DNA of 64,000 nt from Asanoa sp. WMMD1127. GTDB taxonomy: Bacteria > Actinomycetota > Actinomycetes > Mycobacteriales > Micromonosporaceae. Positions 7,486 through 15,549 of this stretch are shown piece after piece. The DNA lies in contig NZ_JARUBP010000001.1 of the NCBI RefSeq assembly GCF_029626225.1, forward strand, positions 1,674,001-1,738,000. Direction: 5' to 3'. Both the position numbers and the translations under genes were made by a program. Every line of letters starts with the position of its first letter. Position 1 is the stretch's first letter. The notes below the pieces were generated by a model. The model saw nothing but the letters and a program-made list of their open reading frames with translations, had not been told where the DNA came from and made no database searches.

Positions 7486-10308
7486 CTACCGCCCGATGTC
7501 CGTCAGCTTGGCGGCCACCGCGTCGGTGTCAGGGTGGCCGATGTCCGTCATGATGGCGAGCGCTTCTCGCCAGGTGGTTGCGGCCAGGTCCGGTTCTCCG
7601 GCCACGGCGTGGTTGTCGCCGAGGCGGTGGAGCGTGTTCGCCTCGTACACGCGGTCGCCGGTGATCTGTCGTACCCGGATGGCCGCTCGGTAGGAGTCTG
7701 CTGCTTCCTGGTAGCGGCCGAGGTGGTGCAGGGCATGGCCGAGCGTGTCGCGGGTGGCCGCCTCGCCCTGGAGGTTGCCGTATTCGACGATCAGCGGAAG
7801 GGCCTGCTCGGCGCTCTCCAGGGCCTGCTGATGCTCGCCGCGCAGGATCTGCACCCAGGCGATCGAGTTCAGCACGTGACCTTGGCTGAGCCGGTCCGCA
7901 CCGGCGACGCACTGCTCGAACGCCGTCGAGAGAGCGGCCAAGGCCTGGTCATAGCGCTCTTCCTTGTACGAGATCCCGGCCAGTCGGCGGTACGCCTCGG
8001 CGAGGCCGGTGTGGTGGTGCAGGCTCGCGAAGTGCCCGATCGCCTCCTGCAACCGTGCGCGGGCGTCGTCGTAGCGGCCGAACTCGGTGTAGGCCAGGCC
8101 GAGCTGACTGTTGACGTGTGCCTTGCCGAGCGTCTCGTCGGTGTCCTCGAGCGCGGCCAGCGCCGCTTCCTGGGTCATGACCCAGTCGGCCCAATGCCCG
8201 CGCCAGTGCAGGTGCGGCCCCATCGCCCAGGCCAGTCGCCAGGTGTGGCCGGGAAAGAGGGTCGCCGCGGAGCGGGTGACGGCGGCGAGCAGCGCCGGCC
8301 GCTCCCGCGTGAACCAGGCCAGCGCGTGCTCCCGGTCCCGCTCGCCGCCCACGATGGCCCCCGGGACGGGCGGCTCGACGTCGATGCCCGGCCGCGGGTT
8401 CACCTGTCTGCTGTTGGCCATCGCGGTGTGCAGGTAGTGGTCGAAGAGCCGGCGCAGGGCGGCCCGGCGGTCATCGTCGGTGTCGGTGTCGGCGGCCAGT
8501 TCGGAGGCGTAGGCGGTCAGCAGGTCGTGCATGGCGTACCGGCCGGGTCCGGTCTGGTTCACGAGGCTGGTGCGGACGAGTTCCGCGAGCAGTGACCGAA
8601 CCTGACGCTCCGACACCGCGGCGAGACTGGCCGCGGCCGGCACGGTGACGTCGCCGGTCCGGGCGTGGCCGAGCAGTCGGAACAGGCGGGCGCCGGCCAC
8701 CGTCAGGGCGTGGTAGGACCAGGAGAAGACCGTCCGGACGTCGACGGCGATGTCGGTGTGGGCGAACGTGTCCAAGGCGTCGTCGTCGGCCGTGAGATCG
8801 CGCAGCACGTCGCCGAGCGACAGCGAGGGGCGCAACGCCGCGCGGGCCGCCAGCACTGCGAGCGCCAGCGGGAGGCACCCTGACCGCCGGATGATCTCTG
8901 CTGTCGCATCGGGTTCGGCATCCACCTGGTGCCGGCCGAGTCGCTGCACCAGCAGCTCGTACGAATCGGCCTCGGACAGCACGTCGAGTGACATCGGATG
9001 GGCGTCGTGGGTGGCGACCAGGCCGGCGAGGTCGTCGCGGCTGGTGACGATCACCAGACAGCCCGGGCTGCCTGGCAGCAGCGGGCGCACCTGCTCCGCG
9101 TCGCGGGCATTGTCGAGCAGGATGAGGACCCGCCGCTCGGCCAGCAGGCTTCGGTAGAGCGCCGCCTGGCCGTCGACCGTGCGCGGCACCCGTTCCGGCG
9201 CCACGCCGAAGGCGTCCAGGAAATGCCGCAGCGCCTCGTCGGGCCGCATCACCGACCCGCCGGGGTCGAAGCCCCGCAGGTTCACGTAAAGCTGGCCGTC
9301 GGGGTAGCGGTCGGCGACACGGTGGGCCCAGTGGACCGCGGTCGTGGTCTTGCCGACGCCGGCCATCCCGCTGATGGCACTGACGATCTGGGCCCGTGCG
9401 CCGCTGGGTGTCAGATCCAGGACCCGGCGGAGTGCGTCGCGTCGCCCGGTGAAGGTCGCCAGGTCCGTTGGAAGCTGAGCGGGCCGCACGATCGCGTTCG
9501 TGGGCGGGATCCGCCTGACGTCGGTAGTGGACGTCGGCGCGGTGGCGGCCGCCCGCACGAGGGTGGTGTGGGCGGCGCGCAGTTCGGCGCCGGGATCGAT
9601 GCCCAGCTCGTCGGCCAGGAGAGCGCGCGCACGTTCGTACACGCTGAGGGCTTCCGCCTGCCTGCCGGTCGCGGCGAGCAGCAGCATGAGGCGAGCCTGC
9701 AACGACTCGTCGAGTGGATCGCGGTCAGCGGCCATCCGCACAGCGGTGACGACCGCCTCTGAACGCCCTGCCCGCAGTGCGCAGTCGGCGGCCTCCCGGG
9801 CGACGTCGGCGCACGCCCGGTCGACGCCGACAAAGACCGGATCGGCGCGCACCGACGCGGGGAGGTTCGCGGCGCAACGGCCCTGCACGAGGTCGAGCGC
9901 CTCGGCGAACCGCCGCACCGCCCCGACGTCGTCACCGCCCACGAGGTCGTCGCGGGCGGTCTGGGCAAGCCCCCGGAACCGGAGCAGGTCGAGGCTGTGC
10001 TCGTCACCGGAGAACTGGTAACCGCCCGCGGATCGCACGAGCCACCTGCCCTGGCGGCGAGGCGCCAGGCCGGGCTCCAGCAGCCGTCGCAGGGTGCCGA
10101 CGTGGCCGTGCAGGGCGTTCACGGCGGTCGACGGCGGTTCCTGACCCCAGAGCAGGTCGACGATGGCGTCGAGCCCGACGGGCCGGCCCGCCTGGACGAG
10201 CAGAACCGCCAACAGGCTCCGCACCTGCGGCGGCCCGAGCTGGATCTCCACGCCGTCCCGCCAGGCCCGGACCGGTCCCAGCACGGTGAATCGGACGTCG
10301 GGCTCCAT
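7486..10308 (-). CDS. AfsR/SARP-family regulator: winged helix, BTAD, NB-ARC, TPR
   Basis: A 940-aa transcription activator of the Streptomyces antibiotic regulatory protein type. Residues 1-100 are the OmpR-like DNA-binding domain (FTVLGPVRAWRDG, LLAVLLVQAGRPVG). Residues 105-255 are the bacterial transcriptional activation domain ending in YERARALLADELGIDPG. The NB-ARC ATPase follows the typical linker LPTDLATFTGR, with Walker A GMAGVGKTT at 314-322 and Walker B-like RRVLILLDNARD. The C-terminal ~290 residues are TPR repeats, for example YKEERYDQALAALSTAF. The start is ATG 10308, because upstream in-frame codons encode low-complexity sequence. Length and order match AfsR of Streptomyces coelicolor (~990 aa). 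It diverges from the hydrolase operon and may control it. No biosynthetic gene cluster is visible nearby. Confidence 0.92.
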   Translation of the reverse strand: MEPDVRFTVLGPVRAWRDGVEIQLGPPQVRSLLAVLLVQAGRPVGLDAIVDLLWGQEPPSTAVNALHGHVGTLRRLLEPGLAPRRQGRWLVRSAGGYQFSGDEHSLDLLRFRGLAQTARDDLVGGDDVGAVRRFAEALDLVQGRCAANLPASVRADPVFVGVDRACADVAREAADCALRAGRSEAVVTAVRMAADRDPLDESLQARLMLLLAATGRQAEALSVYERARALLADELGIDPGAELRAAHTTLVRAAATAPTSTTDVRRIPPTNAIVRPAQLPTDLATFTGRRDALRRVLDLTPSGARAQIVSAISGMAGVGKTTTAVHWAHRVADRYPDGQLYVNLRGFDPGGSVMRPDEALRHFLDAFGVAPERVPRTVDGQAALYRSLLAERRVLILLDNARDAEQVRPLLPGSPGCLVIVTSRDDLAGLVATHDAHPMSLDVLSEADSYELLVQRLGRHQVDAEPDATAEIIRRSGCLPLALAVLAARAALRPSLSLGDVLRDLTADDDALDTFAHTDIAVDVRTVFSWSYHALTVAGARLFRLLGHARTGDVTVPAAASLAAVSERQVRSLLAELVRTSLVNQTGPGRYAMHDLLTAYASELAADTDTDDDRRAALRRLFDHYLHTAMANSRQVNPRPGIDVEPPVPGAIVGGERDREHALAWFTRERPALLAAVTRSAATLFPGHTWRLAWAMGPHLHWRGHWADWVMTQEAALAALEDTDETLGKAHVNSQLGLAYTEFGRYDDARARLQEAIGHFASLHHHTGLAEAYRRLAGISYKEERYDQALAALSTAFEQCVAGADRLSQGHVLNSIAWVQILRGEHQQALESAEQALPLIVEYGNLQGEAATRDTLGHALHHLGRYQEAADSYRAAIRVRQITGDRVYEANTLHRLGDNHAVAGEPDLAATTWREALAIMTDIGHPDTDAVAAKLTDIGR

Positions 10309-10474
10309 CGGTCGCGTCGTCCTCACTTTTTCTTCAGTCGTTCGCGGTGTCGCGCTGCATACGGTCCTCCCGCAACGAACGGCCGGGCGACGTTCGCGGC
10401 GATCTTGGCACGCGGATCGGACGGTCGACCATCGCCCGACCTGGTCGATCACTCAACCCTGGAGAGGAACCACC

Positions 10475-11299
10475 ATGCCTGAAACGACTCGTCGCGCGGT
10501 CCTGGCCGGATCCGCGGCGCTCCTCGCCGGGACGGCGCTGAGCGCGGTGGCGGCCACGCCGGCCGTTGCCAGCAGCCGTCGTGGACCGAAGCCCACCATC
10601 GTGCTGGTGCACGGCGCGTTCGCCGACGCCTCCGGCTGGGCCGAGGTGACCCGCCGGCTGCAGCGGGCCGGATATCCGACCGTCGCTCCGGCGAACCCGT
10701 TGCGCGGCGTGCCCTCGGACACCGCCTATCTCGCCGAGTTCCTGCGCACCATCACCGGGCCGATCGTCCTGGTCGGACACTCGTACGGCGGCATCATCAT
10801 CACCAATGCGGCGACCGGCAACCCGGCCGTCAAGGCACTGGTCTACATCGCGGCGTTCGCGCCCGACGAGGGCGAAACGCTCGAGGCGCTACAGACGAAG
10901 TTCCCAGGCTCGAAGCTCGGCCTCGAGGCGCTCGACCTGCGCCCCTACACCCGGCCGGACGGCTCGCCGAGTGCCGACGGCTACGTCAAGGCCGACCTGT
11001 TCCGGCAGATCTTCGCCGGCGACCTGCCGGAGTCGGTCACCGCCGTCATGGCCGCCACACAGCGCCCCGGAGACGTGCACACCCTCCAGGACCGGTCTGG
11101 CCCACCGGCGTGGCGGGACGTGCCGAGCTGGTACCTGGTGGCCCGCGACGACAACCTCATCCCGGCCGCCGCTCAGCGATTCATGGCCCAGCGCGCGCAC
11201 TCCCGCACGGTCGAGGTCAGGGCCTCGCACGTCGCCATGATGTCCGAGCCCGCCGTGGCCGCCGACCTCATCACCCGCGCCGCGGCGACCGTCCGCTGA
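10475..11299 (+). CDS. Tat-exported alpha/beta hydrolase
   Basis: A 274-aa secreted esterase-like hydrolase. The N-terminus [17 protein letters not shown] is a twin-arginine signal, with cleavage probably after the Ala-rich [10 protein letters not shown]. The mature fold shows the oxyanion segment [13 protein letters not shown], nucleophile elbow GHSYGG with Ser103, and a late His in [10 protein letters not shown]. The EstC/salicylate-esterase-like group is the best guess and the substrate is unknown. The ATG is preceded by a good ribosome site, GGAGAGG, at 10461-10467. It is the first of three tandem hydrolase genes and diverges from the AfsR-like regulator. Confidence 0.88.
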   Translation: MPETTRRAVLAGSAALLAGTALSAVAATPAVASSRRGPKPTIVLVHGAFADASGWAEVTRRLQRAGYPTVAPANPLRGVPSDTAYLAEFLRTITGPIVLVGHSYGGIIITNAATGNPAVKALVYIAAFAPDEGETLEALQTKFPGSKLGLEALDLRPYTRPDGSPSADGYVKADLFRQIFAGDLPESVTAVMAATQRPGDVHTLQDRSGPPAWRDVPSWYLVARDDNLIPAAAQRFMAQRAHSRTVEVRASHVAMMSEPAVAADLITRAAATVR

Positions 11300-11325
11300 G
11301 CGCGCCCGACCGAACGGAGAACGTC

Positions 11326-12159
11326 ATGGGGTACGTCACCGCCGCCGACGGCGCGCAGATCTTCTACAAGGACTGGGGCGCCGGAACGCCGGTGCTCTTC
11401 AGCCACGGCTGGCCACTCAACGCCGACAGCTGGGAAGCACAGATGCTCTTCCTGGCCGAGCGCAGCTACCGCTGCATCGCACACGACCGGCGCGGCCACG
11501 GCCGGTCGACGCAGACCTGGCAGGGCAACGAGATGGACACCTACGCCGACGACCTCGCCACGCTCATCGAGACGCTGGATCTGCGCGAGCTGACGCTCGT
11601 CGGGTTCTCGACCGGAGGCGGCGAGGTCACGCGCTACGTCGGCCGGCACGGGACCGCCCGCATCGCCCGCATCGCGCTCGTGTCCGCGGTGCCTCCGCTC
11701 ATGGTCCAGGCCCCGGACAACCCCGGCGGCGTGCCGGTGGAGGTCTTCGACGCGATCCGGAGCGGCTCGCTCGTCGACCGGTCGCAGCTCTACCGCGATC
11801 TCGCCAACGGGCCGTTCTTCGGGCACAACCGGCCGGGTGCGGACGTCTCGCAGGGCATCCGCGACGCCTTCTGGCTGCAGAGCATGCAGGCGGGGCACCG
11901 CAACGCCTTCGAGTGCGTCGCGGCGTTCTCGGCCACCGACTTCCGCGCCGACCTGGACGCGATCGACGTGCCGACCCTGGTGATCCACGGTGACGACGAC
12001 CAGGTGGTGCCGTTCGAGGTCGGTGGCAAGGCGTCCGCCGCACGGATCAAGGGCGCGACCCTCAAGGTGTACGCGGGCGCGCCGCACGGCATCACTGACA
12101 CACACAAGGAGCAGCTCGGCACCGACCTGCTCGAGTTTCTCACCGAGTCTGGAGCATGA
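11326..12159 (+). CDS. Alpha/beta hydrolase of the non-heme chloroperoxidase/perhydrolase type
   Basis: A 277-aa cytoplasmic hydrolase resembling bacterial cofactor-free haloperoxidases (perhydrolases). Diagnostic segments are [38 protein letters not shown] and nucleophile elbow GFSTGG with Ser95; the acid lies in [12 protein letters not shown] and the His in [10 protein letters not shown]. No signal peptide is present, unlike the preceding hydrolase. It starts 26 bp after that gene, behind a CGGAGA ribosome site, and overlaps the next gene at an ATGA. The three form one operon. Confidence 0.9.
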   Translation: MGYVTAADGAQIFYKDWGAGTPVLFSHGWPLNADSWEAQMLFLAERSYRCIAHDRRGHGRSTQTWQGNEMDTYADDLATLIETLDLRELTLVGFSTGGGEVTRYVGRHGTARIARIALVSAVPPLMVQAPDNPGGVPVEVFDAIRSGSLVDRSQLYRDLANGPFFGHNRPGADVSQGIRDAFWLQSMQAGHRNAFECVAAFSATDFRADLDAIDVPTLVIHGDDDQVVPFEVGGKASAARIKGATLKVYAGAPHGITDTHKEQLGTDLLEFLTESGA

Positions 12160-12962
12160 CCGTGACACACAAGCCCGACACCATTGTGCTCGTCCACGGC
12201 TTCTGGGTGACGCCACGCAGCTGGGAGCACTGGATCGCCCACTACGAGCAGAAGGGGTTCCGGGTGATCGCGCCTGGCTACCCTGGCTTCGAGGTCGAGG
12301 TGGAGGCGCTCAACGCCAACCCCGACATCATCACGGCCGTCACGGTCCCGGGCATTATCGAGAAGCTCGAAAGCGTCATCAAGGGCCTGGACCGTCAGCC
12401 GATCATCATGGGGCACTCGGCCGGTGGCGCGTTCACGCAGATCCTGCTCGACCACGGTTACGGCGCGGCCGGCGTCACGCTCAACTCGGCACCCACCGAG
12501 GGGGTTCGGGTGGTGCCGCTGTCGCAGGTGAAGTCGACCTTCCCGGTGCTGAAGTCGCCGGCCAACCGGCACCGGTCGGTCGGCCTGACCCTGGACCAGT
12601 GGAAGTACGCGTTCACCAACACCTTCACAGATGAGGACGCCAAGGCCCGCTACGAGCGCTACCACATCCCGGCCAACGGCGGAATCCTGTGGGGCGGGGT
12701 GCTGGCGAACTTCCAGCCCGGCCATCAGGACACCTGGGTCGACTACCGCAACGACAACCGGGCGCCGCTGCTGTTCATCTCCGGCAGCGAAGACCACATC
12801 ATGCCACCGGCCGTGCAGCGCTCCAACGTCAAGCACTACCAGTCCGACACCATCACCGAGCACGTGGAGTACGAGGGATACGCCCACCTGCTGCCCGCCC
12901 AACAGGGGTGGGAGAAGATCGCCGACTTCGCGCTCGACTGGGCACTGCGCCACGCCCGCTGA
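12156..12962 (+). CDS. Alpha/beta hydrolase, third gene of operon
   Basis: A 268-aa hydrolase with [18 protein letters not shown], nucleophile elbow GHSAGG (Ser88), acid region [11 protein letters not shown] and His in EGYAHLLP. It has no signal peptide. Its ATG overlaps the stop codon of the upstream hydrolase (ATGA), indicating translational coupling. The family is broad (AB hydrolase superfamily) and the substrate cannot be assigned. A two-stem terminator follows the stop codon. Confidence 0.88.
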   Translation: MTVTHKPDTIVLVHGFWVTPRSWEHWIAHYEQKGFRVIAPGYPGFEVEVEALNANPDIITAVTVPGIIEKLESVIKGLDRQPIIMGHSAGGAFTQILLDHGYGAAGVTLNSAPTEGVRVVPLSQVKSTFPVLKSPANRHRSVGLTLDQWKYAFTNTFTDEDAKARYERYHIPANGGILWGGVLANFQPGHQDTWVDYRNDNRAPLLFISGSEDHIMPPAVQRSNVKHYQSDTITEHVEYEGYAHLLPAQQGWEKIADFALDWALRHAR

Positions 12963-12970
12963 ACCCGACG

Positions 12971-13017
12971 GCCGGCGGCCTCGGCGAGCCGACAAGCTCG
13001 ACCGCTGGGCCGCCGGC
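12971..13017. terminator. Two-stem bidirectional terminator
   Basis: Outer arms GCCGGCGGCC (12971-12980) and GGCCGCCGGC (13008-13017) pair perfectly over 10 bp. Nested inside is CGAGC-CGACAA-GCTCG. The structure fills the gap between the hydrolase operon (plus) and the sialidase-like gene (minus), whose stop codon begins at the next base. Confidence 0.7.
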
Positions 13018-15261
13018 TCAGAGCGTGACGTCGTCGATGTAGTAGATGCCGCCGTACTCGCCGGGGTCGCCCGTGGTGAACGTGAGCGCGTCGAACGTGT
13101 CGGCGGCGCCGGCGCGGACCGTCGTCGTGAAGCGTTGCCCGTTGACCGTCAGCGTCGCCGAGCCGCCGGTCGCCTCGACCGAGATCGGCACGTAGGTCTT
13201 GGCCGGCACGAGCGCGCTCAGGGTGCCGACGGTCGTCCAGGCGCGGCCGTCGAAGGCCTGCACCGACTGCGGCGCCGTCGAGGTCGCGCCGGCAACGATC
13301 GCGAAGGTCCAACCGGCGGCGCCGCCACCGCCGACGCCGATCGTGAAGCGGGTACGCGGGTCGGAGTAGCCCCACCGCAGGCTCGCGGACACGTCGGCGG
13401 TCGCCGCGAAGGGCCGGGTGATGTGCGCGTCGGCGTCCGTCCACTTGTCCCAGAGCCGCAGCGCGGTGGCGCTGTGGTAGCCGCCGAACTCCGCGTACGC
13501 CGGGTTCGGCGCGACGTCGGTCACCCAGGCGTGCTCGGCGTCGGTCCAGCCGCGCGGCACCGCGAACGGGTTGTCGTTCTCGAAGGTGTCGACGCCCGCC
13601 GCGTAGACCTCGAGCTCGGTCACCGTGGTGGTCACGCCGGCCGGGCCGGTCACCTTGACGTACTGGGCCTCCTGCGCGGGGAACGAGGTGTAGCGCATGG
13701 CCCAGTCGCGGCGGTCGACCGCGGTGACGACCGGGGCCGACCAGGTGACGCCGTCGGCGGAGAGGGCGACGGTGGCCGACTGCGGCTGGCCGTTGCCGAG
13801 CATCAGGCCGAGCTTGTCGAGGCGGTAGCTGCGATCCAGCTTCAGCACGAGCTCCGTCGCGTCCCGCCGGCCGGCGGTCAGCACGGCCGCGGCGTTGGGC
13901 GCCGAGCTGCCGTCGAACGCGCCCTGCGGCCGCCGTTCCGGGAAGGCCCTGGCGCGCTTGGCGAACGTGCCGGCGAGGGTGGCGGTCCCGTCGAGCAGCT
14001 TGCTCATGACGTCGATGCGGCCGGCGCCGGGCGTCACGGCCGACACGTACTGGGCGCTGATGCCCATCTGCTCGTCGTAGGCCCCGCAACCCCAGGCGGC
14101 GCACTGGTCGTGGAAGAGCACGGAACGGCTGGCGCCGACCGGTTCCATGCTCGTGTTGCCGCTGGTCCCGTCGTACCGCCCGTTGTTGCCGGTCGACGGG
14201 TAGTTGGCGAACACGGTCCGCTGGGTGTTCCACGTGCGGCCGGTGCCGTCGTAACTGACCAGCACGCGTACGTCCGGCCGGCCCGTCGACAGCAGCAGCG
14301 TGCCGTTGGGCTGCAGCACCAGGTCGGGGTAGATGCCGGTGACCTGGGCGCCGTCCGGGCCGAGCAGCGGCACCGGGTCGGCCCAGGTGCGGCCGTCGTC
14401 GGTCGAGAAGGTCTGCACGAGCCGGGCGGGATTGTCGGTGGTACGCAGGGCCGCCGTCAGCCGGCCGTCCGAGGTGCGGCTCCAGCCGACCTCGTTGGTG
14501 CCCGGCGTCGCGCCGCCCGGCATGACCGACCGCAGCGACCACGTGCGGCCGAGGTCGGTCGACTGGAGCACGATCGAGATCTGCCGGCTCGTCCCGGCCA
14601 GCACCGTGTAGGCCGGCGCCAGCAGCGTCCCGTCCGCGAGCACGAGCGGCCCGCGGTGCACCCGCAGCCCGTTGGAGACGGGACCGAGCGGCTTGTCCGG
14701 CGGCATGGTCAGCGGCGCCTTGATGGTCGACCACTTGGCGCCGTCCTTGGAGGTGCGGACGATCAGGTTGACGTGGCTGTGCTGGGCGTCGGCCCACTCG
14801 GGGATGAAGTCGATGCCGAGCAGCGAACCGTCCGGCAGCCGCACCATGTTGAGCGCGGTCGTCGGGTAGTCGCGCTGGGTGGTGAGGAACGACAGCCCGG
14901 AGTCGTCGGAGCGCGACATGTTGACGACGCTGGCGGCGGTGCCCACGTCGGGGTTGGCCTGGGACGAGACGAAGACCTGCTTGACCGTACGCCCGCCCGC
15001 GTCGACGGTGTCCTTGCCGAATGAGGCCGGCACCGCCGCGACCGCGCCGGGTCCCCAGTTGAGCACGTTCCAGTGGGAGCCTTCGCCGGCGCTGAACTGG
15101 TCGGGCGACGCACCGTCGCCGGCGGCGAACGAATCGCCCTGCAACGGGAGCGATCCGCCGGTCCGCACCACCTGCATGCCGCCCCACGCCGTGGCCGCCG
15201 CCAGCGCACCGGCCGCGAACCCGATCGCCACGCCGCGCACCGTCCTTGCCGCCTGACCCAT
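13018..15261 (-). CDS. Exported BNR-repeat sialidase-like protein with discoidin- and lectin-like C-terminal domains
   Basis: A 747-aa surface or secreted protein. The N-terminus has a hydrophobic export segment (VAIGFAAGALAAATAWGG, residues 10-28). Asp-box (BNR) repeats typical of six-bladed sialidase propellers are seen at 116-125 (SRSDDSGLSF), 169-178, 233-242 (QSTDLGRTWS) and 285-294 (FSTDDGRTWA). Residues ~455-555 look like an F5/8 type C-like carbohydrate-binding domain (ATVALSADGVTWSAPVV, then AQYVKVTG). The last ~185 residues look like a concanavalin/LamG-type sandwich. I do not see a clear FRIP motif near the N-terminus, so true sialidase activity is uncertain; another exo-glycosidase is possible. 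The start is ATG 15261 because GGAGG sits 5 nt upstream. A palindromic operator candidate lies just beyond. Confidence 0.8.
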   Translation of the reverse strand: MGQAARTVRGVAIGFAAGALAAATAWGGMQVVRTGGSLPLQGDSFAAGDGASPDQFSAGEGSHWNVLNWGPGAVAAVPASFGKDTVDAGGRTVKQVFVSSQANPDVGTAASVVNMSRSDDSGLSFLTTQRDYPTTALNMVRLPDGSLLGIDFIPEWADAQHSHVNLIVRTSKDGAKWSTIKAPLTMPPDKPLGPVSNGLRVHRGPLVLADGTLLAPAYTVLAGTSRQISIVLQSTDLGRTWSLRSVMPGGATPGTNEVGWSRTSDGRLTAALRTTDNPARLVQTFSTDDGRTWADPVPLLGPDGAQVTGIYPDLVLQPNGTLLLSTGRPDVRVLVSYDGTGRTWNTQRTVFANYPSTGNNGRYDGTSGNTSMEPVGASRSVLFHDQCAAWGCGAYDEQMGISAQYVSAVTPGAGRIDVMSKLLDGTATLAGTFAKRARAFPERRPQGAFDGSSAPNAAAVLTAGRRDATELVLKLDRSYRLDKLGLMLGNGQPQSATVALSADGVTWSAPVVTAVDRRDWAMRYTSFPAQEAQYVKVTGPAGVTTTVTELEVYAAGVDTFENDNPFAVPRGWTDAEHAWVTDVAPNPAYAEFGGYHSATALRLWDKWTDADAHITRPFAATADVSASLRWGYSDPRTRFTIGVGGGGAAGWTFAIVAGATSTAPQSVQAFDGRAWTTVGTLSALVPAKTYVPISVEATGGSATLTVNGQRFTTTVRAGAADTFDALTFTTGDPGEYGGIYYIDDVTL

Positions 15262-15276
15262 CGAAACCTCCACACA

Positions 15277-15291
15277 TGGAACGACGTTCCA
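15277..15291. promoter_or_regulatory. Operator-like palindrome upstream of the sialidase-like gene
   Basis: TGGAAC-GAC-GTTCCA is a near-perfect palindrome 5 bp upstream of the GGAGG ribosome site of the sialidase-like gene. Size and symmetry fit a TetR-type operator. Similar half-sites occur upstream of the epoxide hydrolase gene. Confidence 0.5.
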
Positions 15292-15369
15292 GGCGCACGC
15301 TAAGTGGCACACCATTCCATGTCAATCGATCGCTTCCCGCCGGCCCCGCGGGGATGCCATCATGCCGGG

Positions 15370-15549
15370 ATGGACGAGCCTCGAAACGACCTGAAGAGCG
15401 GCCCCCGCCGCGACGCCCCGATCAGCCGGCGCGCCTTCTTCGGCCGCACGTTCGCCATCGCCGGCGGCACCGCGGCCGTACTCAGCCTCACCGCCTGCCC
15501 GGGCGGCGACGGTGACGACGACGATGGTGACGACGAGGACGACGACTAA
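15370..15549 (+). CDS. Tiny Tat lipoprotein with poly-Asp tail
   Basis: A 59-aa product that is almost entirely export signal. ISRRAFFGRTFAIAGG (18-33) is a strong twin-arginine motif, LTAC (40-43) is a lipobox with Cys43 as lipidation site, and the mature remainder is only PGGDGD followed by a run of Asp, Gly and one Glu. ATG 15370 is chosen because it opens just before the signal. A near-consensus CATCAT lies 6 nt upstream, compatible with leaderless transcription. The gene converges on an unknown operon, and the two stop codons share four bases. No function is known to me; the acidic tail could bind Ca2+ or other cations. Confidence 0.65.
   Translation: MDEPRNDLKSGPRRDAPISRRAFFGRTFAIAGGTAAVLSLTACPGGDGDDDDGDDEDDD

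Noticed and set aside
7486-10308. AfsR-like gene as a sign of an antibiotic cluster
   Set aside because: No polyketide, peptide synthetase or terpene synthase genes are nearby; the regulator alone does not define a cluster.
12631-15024. Long plus-strand open frame across the sialidase-like gene
   Set aside because: Low-complexity shadow; the minus strand has a signal segment and Asp boxes.
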